64,000 nt of DNA from Mycosarcoma maydis (GCF_000328475.2 NC_026482.1:682001-746000), one strand, 5' to 3'. Counted from the stretch's first letter, positions 1 to 11,800 are shown. Translations and numbers: made by a program. Notes: generated by a model from the letters alone, not told the origin.

Positions 1-1423
1 TTTCTGTCTTGTACAAGGTGGAGGGGAGAGCAAGTGAAGAAGGCGAGCTAAGCAGGAATGTTTCGAATCAAGGCACCGGCGCGATCAACGCTGCTGGACC
101 AAATGGCAAGGAGAAAGTGGCACAAGACGAAGGCGGAACAGGAGAGGGAGCGAGACAGACGGTCAAGACGAGATGATGAGGAGGGAGCAAGAGAAAGCTC
201 ACGCCGTTGGTCTCTGTCATGTATATAGCATCAAGGCTGGAACGGCTGCCAGCGCGTCAAACGAGGCCAAAAGACGAAAGACGACCAACGACCAACGACC
301 AACGAACGCTTCGAATTCATGACCAGAAGATGGCGTCAAAGGCAGCGGGGCAGAGAGTCAAACAGAGACCTGGTGTTTCGGGCCAGGCTTGCATACTCTG
401 TACAGTATGCAACACAGCACTTTGACAGAAGCAAGAATCACGAATCACGAATGGAAGCAGCATCCTCATCGAGCTGTGACAGCGAGCAGCAGCTAACGTT
501 CAGGAGAGAGCCGAGAGAGCCAGACTAGACAGTCTGAGCGGTTGCTGCAAGACGTGCATGGCAGCCGAGGTGGTGCAGCGTTCACGCTTCGATTGGCAAA
601 GTGGAATTCTGCCTTCACGCTTGGAGCTCCAAAATCGCGCGCATACGAAACCCAAGCGTGAAGCTGCCAGCGTCTTTGGTCGCACCCAACAACCGAATCA
701 CAAATGCAGGCCAAGACCAACCGTGAACACACTCGTGCGTTTGCCGCTGCGGTTGCTTGGTGGTTGCTTAAGCGTAGCACCTCACATCGCATAGCTAAGC
801 TGTTCATGATTCGATACGGCCAGGCGTTATTCACATTGCAGCTTGCTCCTAAGTTAGCAATTTGTGCGCGTAACAGCCCGCCGAAGCGTACTTTCAACGT
901 CCCAGTCTCGACGTGCATAGCTTCATCCACAATTGCTTGCACAACTCTGTAGTATCCATCACGTTAGCCTTGGGTGCGTGGTGCCATTGAGCCCACAGCA
1001 CTCTCAAGGCCAACGCCAAGCGATGGACAGCTGAGATCGGAACAGGCGTAAGGGGCTGCGCGCGCGAATCACGAATCGTGAATTCCTTTTGGACGAAAGT
1101 CGTGAGTGCAAGCGTCGTGCGTGAAGGCACGAGGCGTGAGGTGCGTCGCTCTAGAAACCAAGCGTGTTACATTGAACAAGCGAACATGGACAGGCTTACG
1201 AATCGTGAATCACGAATTGATCTTCCGAATTCCGACAGTTGAACCCTGTCGCCGTTTTTTTTTCTTCTTCTTTTGTGCTCTTTCTTGCCAAAGTTTTTGA
1301 CAAAGCAGCGACAAATATCGAACACAGCAACTCGTGACTTACTCACGACTCTTGCCCTAAGAGGTTCGACATCTTTGACCATCACATCCCCATCCTTTTG
1401 TCCCACGGTCATCATTCATTATA
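1..1423. other. gene-free left edge
   Basis: No convincing coding region is visible; the short open frames here have no recognisable product. The stretch holds a 7-bp-period array at 274-308 and scattered CGTGATT/AATCACG words near 434-452, 1065-1085 and 1196-1219. There is one ACTCGTGACT word at 1330-1339 and one CTAAGTTAG word at 849-857. A 6-bp stem with a 7-nt loop at 1224-1243 (CGACAG/CTGTCG) looked like a tRNA T-arm but has no matching body. The last few hundred bases are probably the promoter and leader of the MAK21-like gene. Confidence 0.6.
274..308. repeat. 7-bp tandem array (ACGACCA unit)
   Basis: Five consecutive heptads read ACGAAAG, ACGACCA three times, then ACGAACG. The period is exactly 7 bp although the unit differs from the CGTGATT family found elsewhere in the window. 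Confidence 0.8.
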
Positions 1424-4400
1424 ATGGCGAGGGACTTCAGACCAAAAGGCGCAAGGCCATCCACAGCGCCTGCAGACACAGCCTCGGCCAAGTCGACTCG
1501 TGTCAACAAACAGGCCATCAGCTCGCCCGCCCCTGTCAAACCACGCCCCGCCCAAACCCCTTCGGCCACCTCGAACAAGAAAAAATCAGATGCATACGAC
1601 TCGGAGGACAGCGCAGATGAGGCCACTCTGATGCGCGAGATTGAGAGCTTCGGCGGCTCTAGAGACGATCTCAAACTCATCTCCAAGGCCAACGGAAAGA
1701 AAAAACCCGACGTCTCGATCGACGAGGCCGCTTTCTCCGGCGAGGTCGCTGCTTTCCTCAAGCAACTCCAGTCAGATCCTCACACGTCTGAGCCAGCTGC
1801 TCCTTCCGCATCTATCAACAACGACAGGCGATCCAAGACCGAGGCAGAAGCACACAAAAAGGCTGCGACTACTCAAAAGCAGAATTCTCAAGCTGCCAAG
1901 TCCAAGGAAAAGCCTACGCAAAAGGAGAAAGCCAACAAGCAAGGAGAACAAAAGACACCAAAACCACCAAAGCAGTCTGCAACACAAACCAACGTTATCG
2001 AAAGTACAACAGTCCAGCGAATGGGCAAGGGAAAGAAGATGGTCTTTGACGACCATGGTGTTGGCAAGGAGACCAATGTCAAACCTTCGCTCACTGCCAT
2101 CGGCCCGTTGCGATTGCAGGCTGTGCCCCAATGGATGTCGCAGACTCTGCCAAAGCTTGCTCCGACCAACTCGAACAACGCCTCCCTCTCACACGAGCGC
2201 ATCACGCAGCTTCTCGACATGGGTGTCGACCTCCTCCACCAGGAGAGTCGTGCGTACGACGACATCACCAGCAGCGAGACGTCGATCAACAAAGCGGGTG
2301 GTAGCATTGGCACGCTCACCGCCTCAGACGCGCAATTCGTGCGCTCGCTGCTCTCTTCTGAGGGAGGTGGTACGCTGTCGGACAGAATTTCGGCCTTGAC
2401 ACTTTTGGTGCAGAGCAGCCCTGTCCACAACGTCAAGCATATGGACAACTTGCTCACGATGACGCGCAAAAAGAGTCGCGAGGAAGCCAGCCGAGCAACT
2501 CGCGCTCTCGCCGACTGGCTTGCCAGCGAAGGCGGTCTTGGCTCGAGAAAGCTGCGCTACTTTCGCGATCAGCCTCAGCTCGCTGCCGCTTCAGCTGCTA
2601 TCACTTCGGGCGATCTGGTGGCAGCTGAGGCGGCCAAGTCTCACTTGCTGTTGTGGGCGTTTGAGGATCATCTCAAGAAATTCTACTTCCAATTCCTTCA
2701 AGTGCTCGAAGTGCAGTCACACGACACGATCGCCTTCACGCGCAAGCAGGCGACTACGCAGACATTTATCCTCCTGCGTGACAAGCCGGAACAGGAACAG
2801 AACTTGCTCCGTCTTCTCGTCAACAAGCTGGGTGATCCTGACCGCAGCGTCGCCGCCAAGACCAGCAACCACATCCTCGAACTGCTCACTGCTCACCCTG
2901 CGATGAAGTTGATCGTCGTTCGTGAAATCGCCAACCTGATCATGCGACCAACGTCTGTGCCGAATGCTGGCGACCATGAGTCCGACAGGACGTCTAACCA
3001 CAGCACCCATGCGCGCTACTACGGCCTTCTCACGCTCAATCAGACCGTGCTGACCGTCAAGGACGAAGCCACTGCCAACCATCTTATCTTGCTCTACTTT
3101 GAGCTCTTCGAGGCGATTCTCAAGCAGAACGAGATCAACGAGGCTAACGGCGTCGTCCAAGGCCAAGACGCCGACGAAACGCCCAAGAAGAAGGATAAGA
3201 AGCGCTGGAAGGACCAGCCACGCACGGGCAAGCGCAAGGGAAAGGGCAAGCAGGCTGCTTCGGCCAAGCCAGAAGAGCCAAAGCTGGTCAAGGATGCCGA
3301 GTCCAAGATGGTCGTTGCGATTCTCACCGGCGTTCGGCGAGCGTTTCCATTTGCAAAAATGCAAGCTTCCGTGTTCGAAAAGCACGTCAACACGTTGTTC
3401 AAGATGCTGCACTCTGGCTCTTTCAACATCAGCATCCAGGCGCTTCAGCTGATTTTCCAGCTCACCATCTCGAATCCACACCACGAGTCGTCCACGGTGC
3501 TCACATCGGCAGCCATCACGGACCGCTTCTACCGCGTGCTGTACGACTCATTGCTGGATCCGCGTTTGGAGGCGTCGAGCAAACAGGCCATGTATCTCAA
3601 CCTCATCTTCCAGGCACTCAAGGCGGATCAGGAGCAGGAGCGCGTCAAGGCATTTATCAAGCGTATCTGTCAGATACTGACATTGCACCAAGCTTCGTTT
3701 ATCTGTGGATGTCTGCATCTATTGGGTGAGCTGTTCAAACGTACACCGGGATTGCGCGCCATGATCACCGAGCGCGAGGAGGACGACGAGGAGCACTTCC
3801 ACGACGTTGTCTCTAGCGATGACGAGGACGAGCGGGTTGCAAGCAAGCAAGCTGGTATCGCTGCGATCACAGTTGGCAAGCATGCATCTACCAAGTACGA
3901 TGGTAGAAAACGAGAGCCTCGGTTTGCACATGCAGGCACTACCTGTCTTTGGGACGTGCTTCCACTGATCTCGCACTTCCACCCTTCGGTTTGTGTGCAC
4001 GCGCTGCAGCTGTTGCAAGGTGGCAAGATCACCACCAATGCCGATCTGAGTCTCAACACGCTCTCCCACTTTTTGGATCGGTTTGTGTATCGCAATCCGA
4101 AACAGAAGTCGTCGTTGCGCGGAGCGAGTGCGATGCAGCCCATGGCGCACGTTGGCAGCGGTGTTACGCGATCGCGCACGCACGCGCTCAACGAGAATGA
4201 ATATTTCAACACACAAGCCTTCTGGAACAAGCGCGCCGACACGATCCCCGCCGACCAGCTGTTCTTCCACAAGTTTTTCAACCTGAAATCGAAGCAGCCC
4301 TCGTCGAGTCGCGTGCAGACCGCACATGATCAAGACGACGAGCGAGACATACTGACAGCATCCGATAACGACCAAGCACGAGTGGCCAAGCATGACAGCA

Positions 4401-4975
4401 TGCACCAAGATGACCAGAGCGATTCGAGCCTAGACAGCGACGACGATGCGGACGAGAAAGAAATCTGGAAGGTGATCAAGGCGACTATGCCGGGCAAGGA
4501 GGAGCTCGAGCGTCTAAATGACAGCGATGACGACGATGACGACGAGTTCGACTATATCGACAGCGACGATCAGCCAGATGCTGCCGACGACGAGAACCGG
4601 GACGAACAACAAGCTAGCGATCATGATGGACCCGACGTGATTGCTGGTATGACGTTGTCCGATGACGACGACTCTGTGCCAGGTGCTGACGAAAATGCAG
4701 TCACCGATGACTGGCGAGACGACGAATCGGACAGCAACGTGTTCGACGAGGATGATGACGACCTTTTGCCGTTTGCCGACTTGAGCTCGAAGAAGCGCAG
4801 TGCAGTTTCCTCGGACTCGGACTCGGACTTGGAGTTGGACACTCGAGATGCAAAGTCACGACAAAAGACCAAGGACAAGAAGAAGAGGAAAAAGACGATG
4901 CAGAGCCTTCCGACGTTCGCCAGCGCCGAAGACTACGCTCACCTGCTCGGCGATGATGACGAAGAAAACATGTAG
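1424..4975 (+). CDS. MAK21: CBF/MAK21-family ribosome biogenesis factor (Noc1-like)
   Basis: Predicted 1183-aa protein of the CBF/Mak21/Noc1 family. In yeast, Noc1 with Noc2 takes part in early pre-60S assembly in the nucleolus; the human relative is CEBPZ. Residues 1-230 are Lys/Ser/Pro-rich and low complexity. A helical repeat region follows, and the CBF core lies around residues 620-850, with the segments FPFAKMQASVFEKHVNTLFK and LYDSLLDPRLEASSKQAMYL. Near residue 940 the motif FFHKFFNLKSKQ is typical of this family. The C-terminal 240 residues are very Asp/Glu-rich and end in Lys-rich stretches, as in nucleolar assembly factors. The ATG at 1424 is the first in frame and no intron is needed. 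Family assignment is by motif recognition. Confidence 0.9.
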   Translation: MARDFRPKGARPSTAPADTASAKSTRVNKQAISSPAPVKPRPAQTPSATSNKKKSDAYDSEDSADEATLMREIESFGGSRDDLKLISKANGKKKPDVSIDEAAFSGEVAAFLKQLQSDPHTSEPAAPSASINNDRRSKTEAEAHKKAATTQKQNSQAAKSKEKPTQKEKANKQGEQKTPKPPKQSATQTNVIESTTVQRMGKGKKMVFDDHGVGKETNVKPSLTAIGPLRLQAVPQWMSQTLPKLAPTNSNNASLSHERITQLLDMGVDLLHQESRAYDDITSSETSINKAGGSIGTLTASDAQFVRSLLSSEGGGTLSDRISALTLLVQSSPVHNVKHMDNLLTMTRKKSREEASRATRALADWLASEGGLGSRKLRYFRDQPQLAAASAAITSGDLVAAEAAKSHLLLWAFEDHLKKFYFQFLQVLEVQSHDTIAFTRKQATTQTFILLRDKPEQEQNLLRLLVNKLGDPDRSVAAKTSNHILELLTAHPAMKLIVVREIANLIMRPTSVPNAGDHESDRTSNHSTHARYYGLLTLNQTVLTVKDEATANHLILLYFELFEAILKQNEINEANGVVQGQDADETPKKKDKKRWKDQPRTGKRKGKGKQAASAKPEEPKLVKDAESKMVVAILTGVRRAFPFAKMQASVFEKHVNTLFKMLHSGSFNISIQALQLIFQLTISNPHHESSTVLTSAAITDRFYRVLYDSLLDPRLEASSKQAMYLNLIFQALKADQEQERVKAFIKRICQILTLHQASFICGCLHLLGELFKRTPGLRAMITEREEDDEEHFHDVVSSDDEDERVASKQAGIAAITVGKHASTKYDGRKREPRFAHAGTTCLWDVLPLISHFHPSVCVHALQLLQGGKITTNADLSLNTLSHFLDRFVYRNPKQKSSLRGASAMQPMAHVGSGVTRSRTHALNENEYFNTQAFWNKRADTIPADQLFFHKFFNLKSKQPSSSRVQTAHDQDDERDILTASDNDQARVAKHDSMHQDDQSDSSLDSDDDADEKEIWKVIKATMPGKEELERLNDSDDDDDDEFDYIDSDDQPDAADDENRDEQQASDHDGPDVIAGMTLSDDDDSVPGADENAVTDDWRDDESDSNVFDEDDDDLLPFADLSSKKRSAVSSDSDSDLELDTRDAKSRQKTKDKKKRKKTMQSLPTFASAEDYAHLLGDDDEENM

Positions 4976-5337
4976 CAGACGCACAATGTATTGCCGTTAT
5001 CAACATGAACAACTTGCTACGTCGTGCGTGCTAGCAATCCATGTACCAGTCACTACTGTGCTTGCAAGCTGAGTCAGTCGGCCAACCCAGGACTGGTGAC
5101 TGTGAATTCGTGGTTCGTGATTGCTGCTTCTGTACGCCAAAGATGCGAGCACGAGCAGCGCAGCGCTGAATTTGGGCGATATTCGTGATTCGCGATCCGC
5201 AACTTGGCGAGCGCACACATATATCGTGCACGGCCCCACTCTTGCCTCGTGACTCGTCGCCACTCTACTCTCTGCACGCATTCTGGATCGCTGAGCACAT
5301 CTTCTTGGAACGCTCAGTAGCCTATCATCTCGCAACA
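4976..5337. other. intergenic spacer between MAK21-like and peptidase genes
   Basis: No gene seen. It carries ATTCGTGGTTCGTGATT near 5110 and ATTCGTGATTCGCGAT near 5181, both with a 7-bp phase. The second sits about 150 bp before the next ATG. Confidence 0.5.
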
Positions 5338-6246
5338 ATGGCGCCGACGCCGCGCAAGACACGTCAACTGGAAGTGCTCATCACGGGATTTGGGCCGTTC
5401 ATGTCGGTGGGCAACAATCCTTCGTGGCTCGCAGTGAAACCGCTTCACGGAACGTTTCTTGACCTTTCGCACGCTCCTTGTTTGTACGAGGACCGATCCA
5501 GAACGGATGAGGCCGATGAGGGTGTAGTAGGAGAGGTGAGGACAAGGGCGAGGGCGAGGATTCAGACGCTACAAGTGCCGGTTCACTATGCGTCTGTGTT
5601 GGACGTGGTGCCACGGATTCACGGCAGTCAACCATGTTCGCCGGCAGCCAAATTTTGGTATGATTCCAGGCTCGATTCGGAATTTGGTGGGAGGCGGGAC
5701 CAGCACTATCCTGAAGCGTATCCGATCGATGTACCGGATCCGGTCGGTGGAGCGTTGTGGGATGTGGTTATCCACGTCGGCGTTGGAAGGCAAGGTACGC
5801 TACGGTGTGAAACGCAAGCACACAAGAGTGGATACACGAAACGCGATGCCAACAACGAGCTGGCGCCGCTCCTCTCCCACCCCGGCCGCGCCGAGCACTT
5901 GGAAGAACAAGACGGCGCTCGAGGCTTTGGAACGGGGTACGAACAATTCGACCAGACTCTATCTACCCGCATCAGCGTATCGCAGCTGGTGACGTGGTTG
6001 AAGCAACGCGGACTGCGAGACGACGAGGTGGACCAGTCGTTTGATCCAGGTCGCTACTTGTGCGACTTTATCTTCTACTGCTCCTTGTGCGAGGCAAAGC
6101 GCATGGGCGATACCTTGGTTCTCTTCGTCCACGTTCCACCAGCGGACCGCAACTTGTCAGTGCAAAGATGCACTCAGGCGATCCGCGCGATCGCTTGGTT
6201 CATGGCCAGCCACAAGGCATCCACCCATATCGAGAAGGACACCTAG
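5338..6246 (+). CDS. pyroglutamyl-peptidase I (peptidase C15)
   Basis: Predicted 302-aa cytosolic cysteine peptidase that removes N-terminal pyroglutamate from peptides. The N-terminal LITGFGPF..G.NPSW motif, the HVGVGRQG loop, the segment CETQAHKSGY, the GRYLCDF motif and the LFVHVPP motif are all present in C15 order. By alignment in my head to the human enzyme, the triad would be Glu158, Cys242 and His265. The protein is longer than the roughly 210-aa family norm. Extra sequence lies between the N-terminal motif and the HVGV loop and around residues 165-200. The first in-frame ATG is at 5338; the frame is open upstream but has no other ATG. Same strand as the MAK21-like gene, 362 bp downstream. 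Confidence 0.88.
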   Translation: MAPTPRKTRQLEVLITGFGPFMSVGNNPSWLAVKPLHGTFLDLSHAPCLYEDRSRTDEADEGVVGEVRTRARARIQTLQVPVHYASVLDVVPRIHGSQPCSPAAKFWYDSRLDSEFGGRRDQHYPEAYPIDVPDPVGGALWDVVIHVGVGRQGTLRCETQAHKSGYTKRDANNELAPLLSHPGRAEHLEEQDGARGFGTGYEQFDQTLSTRISVSQLVTWLKQRGLRDDEVDQSFDPGRYLCDFIFYCSLCEAKRMGDTLVLFVHVPPADRNLSVQRCTQAIRAIAWFMASHKASTHIEKDT

Positions 6247-7154
6247 TCAGGGTGAACAGCATCGAGTTGCACAACATTACAACTGTGACATCGAGTGGCC
6301 TGGGCCAGTAAAGTTGAGCTATCCAGGATTCACGATCACGATTGACTCGGAAAATCTCACTCACACTCACGACCCGCGACTATTCATCCGTGCACGATTC
6401 ACAATTTAGGTGGGCTTGAGCATGGACGCACGAGCGTCGAGGAGGGGTCACGAGTGTCACATGGACACTTGGTGCTGCATGCTCGTGGCTTTTGGCAAGC
6501 ATCTGTCAGGGTTTTGAACCGCGCCCGCTCTTGGCAGGCGGAGAAGCTACCGAGACAAGTACACGCTACTCTACATTGTGGTACATACTCACGGCTTGTG
6601 ACATGATTTGGCATGGCAATAATCACGAATCTATTCACGATGTAGGCTTTGCGGAGTAGATCAAAGACTCGCCAATCAAAGCACAAAGCACAAAGCACGC
6701 AGCAAGCGCCAATCGCGAATCTGTTTTTTGTTTTTGTTTTTGTTTCCGTTTTCTTTTTTTGGGCTGTTTTTGGCGCTGCTCGCTGCAGCTGGCAAGCTTC
6801 GGTGTCGCAGTCACGAGTGGGAGTGTCGTGCGTGTTGCTGCGTGGTGTGCGTTCATCTTACATAAAGCTATGTAAAATGCAAACTGTGAAACTCGTGACT
6901 GTGAAACTGTGAAACGGTCGGCGTGACGAGTCGTGAGTGAAACACGAAACGTGATATTCGTGATTCCCGATTACAATTACGATTCACGATTCATTCGTCA
7001 CATTTTGTACGTCGGTTTGCTGGCCATGTGCTTATCATGACCACGAACCGCGATAGCGTTGCAGGTTCTTGACGACTCGGTCGCCCATGCTACGTCTTGC
7101 ACCACCGCGATAGCGACAGCGTGCGTCGCAGACAAGTTGGGCGGAGCGGACACT
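6247..7154. other. intergenic region with dispersed words
   Basis: No gene recognised. CGTGATT-type words occur near 6338, 6396, 6618 and 6953-6990, with an ACTCGTGACT word at 6891-6900. A separate 7-bp array (ACAAAGC) lies at 6676-6703, next to a T-rich tract around 6721-6770. Confidence 0.5.
6676..6703. repeat. 7-bp tandem array (ACAAAGC unit)
   Basis: Four heptads: TCAAAGC, ACAAAGC, ACAAAGC, ACGCAGC. Same 7-bp period as the other arrays but a different unit. Confidence 0.7.
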
Positions 7155-8600
7155 ATGTCGCGCAACGTGAGCAGTGCTTCTGGAGCTGGCGTCCGAGCCT
7201 CATCGTCCACACCAGTAGCAGAGCGTACGAACCGATCCAACAGAGGACGTCGCTCTACCAGTACTGAGCCTAGATGTGGTGCAAGCAAGTCGGCTCAAAC
7301 ACAACGCGCTGCATCGTCGGCGCGATCGTCGCCTGTCACATCGTACGTCGCTGGCTTCGCTGCGTCGACGTCTCGCTCGCGTCCCACCAGCCACCCACCA
7401 GTTCGAGGTGCTTCGCTACCGCAATGTTTGTCGGCATCGCAGCAACGATCGCCAGAACACGGCTCGAATAGTCGCATTGCCACCCCAAACAGCAGCACGT
7501 CTACTAGCTGCAGAACCAGCGTCGTGCTCGACGCTTCGGCATATCGGTACTCGCTCAACGTGGGCACCATCTCGAGGTTTCCAGCGTCTTGTACGGATGG
7601 CGCAAATCAGATCCTTCGTGCTACCAAGCCGAGCCAAGACGTGTCTGCGACAATACCTGTGCCAATCGATCCTGGTCGAGCATCGGTGTCGTCTGCAACC
7701 TCATCGCGTGCGTCGTCGCGGCTCTCTTCGCGCTACACCGCGGAAGAGGTGGCACCGCAGAGAAGACCCGTCTACCTCGCCTTGCCCTCTGATCCAAGTG
7801 CAGTGGGTCCTTGGTCCAATACCAGCTCCACGCTACTGTCGCAATCCAAGCTCGGCGATAAACACGCCAGCACCAGCAGTGCGGCCAAGCCGCACAAGAA
7901 GAGCGATCACAGCGGCGCCCCAAGCAGGAACAGCAAGATCATGACGAGCTTTCCATTTCCGCATCCTGTGACGCCTAGGAGACGAGGTGCGGGTGGAGGC
8001 GAGGGTGGTAGTGCGAATGCAGCGGGTAGCGGTGGACGTATGGCTGCGGTTGGTGCAGCGTGGCAGCGGTTATTGACTGCGGTGTTTGCTGGGCCGTACG
8101 AGAGGCAATTGGATCGCGAGGAGCAGGAGGACGATCGGATCACCGAATCGATTATCCAAGGGATTGCATGGCGTAACGGTACGCATCGCGATGCTGCAAG
8201 CGGTGGTCGTACAGACTACGGCACCATCTCGATCGGTTCATCATCCAAGAAACCAGCGAGTGCTGACTCACAAGACGTTGATCCATCCGATCCATACGGC
8301 TACCGACGTCTCGCCGGCCCACATCTGCTGCCTAGCTACACCACGCATCTGGTCGCACGCCGGCGCGAACGTCGGCGAGCACGCAGTCGTGCGCGCTTCC
8401 AGTGCATGGCCCTCTGGACAATCTGGACCGTCAGCATCCTCCTCGTCCTCATCGTCATCGTTCTCCTCTTCAGCTTCGTCTTTCCCGATCGCTTGCGCAT
8501 CCCCAATCACTCGGACGACCATGTACTTGCTCCCTGGTTCCCTATCCCCGCCCCCGCATTGCTCCCATCCATCACTATCGCTCGCATACATCCCTCCTGA
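7155..8600 (+). CDS. unrecognised Ser/Arg-rich protein with one C-terminal membrane segment
   Basis: Predicted 481-aa protein that I do not recognise. Residues 1-260 are rich in Ser, Thr, Ala and Arg and look disordered. A more ordered stretch around residues 295-345 includes a charged segment (RQLDREEQEDDRITESI). An Arg-rich cluster at about 396-416 immediately precedes one strongly hydrophobic helix at about 418-440 (LWTIWTVSILLVLIVIVLLF), followed by a short tail of about 40 residues. By the positive-inside rule the N-terminus would be cytosolic and the tail luminal or extracellular, a type II or near tail-anchored layout. The ATG at 7155 is the first in frame. It is convergent with the kinase gene, about 220 bp apart. 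Coding status is supported by length and the membrane segment, not by homology. Confidence 0.7.
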   Translation: MSRNVSSASGAGVRASSSTPVAERTNRSNRGRRSTSTEPRCGASKSAQTQRAASSARSSPVTSYVAGFAASTSRSRPTSHPPVRGASLPQCLSASQQRSPEHGSNSRIATPNSSTSTSCRTSVVLDASAYRYSLNVGTISRFPASCTDGANQILRATKPSQDVSATIPVPIDPGRASVSSATSSRASSRLSSRYTAEEVAPQRRPVYLALPSDPSAVGPWSNTSSTLLSQSKLGDKHASTSSAAKPHKKSDHSGAPSRNSKIMTSFPFPHPVTPRRRGAGGGEGGSANAAGSGGRMAAVGAAWQRLLTAVFAGPYERQLDREEQEDDRITESIIQGIAWRNGTHRDAASGGRTDYGTISIGSSSKKPASADSQDVDPSDPYGYRRLAGPHLLPSYTTHLVARRRERRRARSRARFQCMALWTIWTVSILLVLIVIVLLFSFVFPDRLRIPNHSDDHVLAPWFPIPAPALLPSITIARIHPS

Positions 8601-8820
8601 ACACACACATACTCGTTCCACCATCATCCAATGTAACGGACCGTAACGAAGCTTTTGACGATCCATCAGTATCAAATCTCTCGCATCCACACGTGTGCAA
8701 CCGTGGACCTGGACGCTGTACAAAGCAACACTCGTGACTTTCGACGCTATCAACCCTAACATCTGGCAGGAGAAATTAACACAAATAGAATCCAAAGAGC
8801 GTCAAGGCCACATGGCGTGC

Positions 8821-11800
8821 TCACAAATCCGAATGCACTGCGCGGCCCAACCCTAGACTGAGGACGTCCAGCCACTTGCCGAGATCGTCAAGCGTCTTGG
8901 CCAACGTGGACGAGACCTGGTGTTTGGTGTGCAAATGAGCGAAATCGAGCGGTTTCAGCGCCGGGCCTGCGTCCATGTGCGGGCGGGTGAAAGCGGATCC
9001 CGCAGGAACGCCAGTCCCAGCCGCCGCAGTCGCAGTCGCAGTCGCGACAGTGGTGGGCGTTGGTGTGGCTGCTGCTGCAGCTTGCGCGGTAGGAGTGATG
9101 GGCGAATCGTCGCTTGCAGCGAGCGATGTGGAGGCGGCGAGACTCGCGCTGTCTGCGCGCTGGCGTGGTTGCGTCAGATAGCCCGCACGCAGCCTTGCGA
9201 GCCGACTGTACGTCTGTGCGTTCGCACCGCGGTCCCACAGCTGCACATGGCGAGACGGCGACGCGTGTAGCCCGGCCGTGGTGGGATCGCTCCCACCGTG
9301 CGATTGGCGGTGATGCGCAATGAGTTCCGCGTTGTCCACTGCGCGATCCAGATCAGTGTACAATCCGGAAGAGGTCGCGTCATTACTCTTGCCGTGCCCC
9401 ATGCGCTGCTCCAATACGCGCGAACTGTAAGTCTGCTTAGGCTGCGCAGCACCAGCAGCACCAGCAGCACCAGCCGAACCAGCCGAACTCAGGTCGTGCA
9501 ACGAACGAGAATCCGGTATGACGATCGCTGTCGTAGTGGATGACGCTGCGGTCGACATTGCGAGCGAAGACGAGCCGGAAGAACTGCTGCTGGGTTTCGT
9601 GAGCGATTGCGAGCGTTTGCGCATCGGCTGCGCTGGACCCACACCACCACCGACACCAAATCGGAAGGGAGTGTTGCCCGTTCCCGTGAAACTCGCCTTC
9701 TCTTGGGCGTGAGCGCCGAGGGACGGTTTCGCCATCGGTACAGCGGCAGACAGCGATGACGACGACTGCTGCGTCTTGAGCTGCGGAGGCGCTTGCTGTG
9801 CTCGCAGCGTCGCACAAGCTTCGACCGCTGGCGCAGCCGGTCTCCATGTGGACCCATTGACGCTGTCTGCTCCCGTTCCTCCCCTCGTCGCATAGCCTCC
9901 TCCCGCACTCGTCGCACCGTCGCTTGGCTCGACATCAAATAAACGCAAAAGCGGATGATCGCGAATTGGAATTGGCGCATGCTGACCTTCCACTTCCTCC
10001 TCATCCTCATCCCACTCCCTAGCACTTTGAAGCGTGTTGAATTCCCAACCCTCACCCGTCTCCCTCCCATCAAACGCAAACGAATCGCGATTCCCCGCCT
10101 CGCCCCAATCTGCCGTCTCGGCACCGATCAAACTCATGCGCATGCCTCCAGCCTTTGTCCATGCATTGTACGACTGGATCACCTCCTTGAGCACGCTCGA
10201 CGGCGTCTTGGCGTACGTCTTGATCCACTTGAGCTTCGTGAGTTCTTCCGATGTCGCACGCTCCTTGGGCTCTTCGTTGAGGCACGCGGCTACAAAGTCG
10301 CGCATCGCGGGCGAAAAATCGCCTTCGAGCGGCAACCTCGGCGGCTTGCTTTTGGGGATGAGCATAATGACTCGCATCTGTTCCACATCGGCTAGCGGTG
10401 GATTGCCTGTAGCCATTTCGTAGATAGTAATGCCGAGACTCCACACGTCGGCTTTCTGATCGTATGTCTTGCCTTCTGTGATGACTTCGGGTGCCATCCA
10501 ATAGGGCGTGCCGACAAAAGTACTGCGCTTGCTGTGGACGCTGTTCGAGGCGAGGGAAGCGGCGACACCGAAATCGCACAACAGGATGCGGCCAGTGCTG
10601 GTGAGCAGGATGTTGGCAGCTTTGATGTCGCGATGGATAATGCCCGATTTGTGCAGATAGTTGAGCGCTACCAGCGTCTCCCTGACGATCACCGCACAAT
10701 AGCGTTCGGCGATGGCGCCGGCCTTCATAAGAGTGCGCACACTGCCACCTTCTGCAAAGTCCATAACAATCCATAACTCTGGGCCTTTGAGCCAACAGCC
10801 CCAGTACCGTACGACATTCTTGGAAGCAGCCTCGCGTAGTTGACTCAGCAGAGCCACTTCGCGTTGGATGTCACTCACGTCATCGTCTGGCGTGTCCAGA
10901 TTCACTACCTTGAGCGCTACCGCAGCACCCGTCTCGACGTGGACGCCACGGTAAACGGCGCCGTACGCTCCTCGTCCGACGAGCTCAAGCCTTCGGTAAA
11001 CCGAATTGACCGGTGGACCTACATCTGAAGAGCTGTTGCCGCCGCCACGAGGCGGGCCCCCACGACGATCCGGGGGGCCGCCGCCTCCCGTTCCACCACC
11101 ATTACCTCCGTTTGTCGGACCCGCGCCACCGCCACCGCCACCTCCGCCATGCATGCCGTTGCCACGACCGCCGCCGGTATTACCACGATTTCTGCCACCA
11201 TTGTTCGCGGACGAGACGCCAGAACCACCAGCACCAGTTACGCCTTTGCCACCGTGGTCGCCGTTTGATAGGCCTCGAACCGGCTCGGCTCCTCCGAGCG
11301 AAGCTTGTCGGCCTCGAGACTGCGGCTTACCCTCCTTGTGCAGCGTTGGATTCAGCAAATCGATCAAAGCGGCGTAGGATCGCTTGGCAAGACCATGACG
11401 TTGTTCGATCGCTGAGCGGCTGGGAGACTTTGGTTCGGCTTTCGCTGCCTCGGAGGCTGTTGGGGGTGTCTGTTCTGAAACCAATGGAACCTCGTTTGGC
11501 TCATCTTTCTCGAGTGCCTCGGAAGAGTCAGACCTACGAAGTTGAAGTTCTTGGTCGCTGTCGAACGACATAGTGGCTAGCGTTTTGGATGGAGTCTGCG
11601 GCAAGTCCTTGGAGAGGGACTTGTCTTCATCTTCCGCTTCCGTGATCTGGGAGAAGCGCGAAGCGTTAAATCTCGTGCCTTCACCGTGCAGCCCTAATCC
11701 TTGCAGCTTTGGAGAATGCTGAACGGAACTAGGCAGCGAAAGTGATGCTTGCTTGCTCTTGCCGGTCGTTTCATTGCCTGGGGTCTTCGGGGCATCGACT

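Noticed and set aside
1224..1243. CGACAG/CTGTCG hairpin with a 7-base loop resembling a tRNA T-arm
   Set aside because: The loop sequence is out of register for a T-loop and no acceptor or anticodon arm exists.
6500..6530. Apparent tRNA B box (GGTTCAAAACC on the minus strand)
   Set aside because: The T-stem does not pair and there is no A box or acceptor stem at the right distance.
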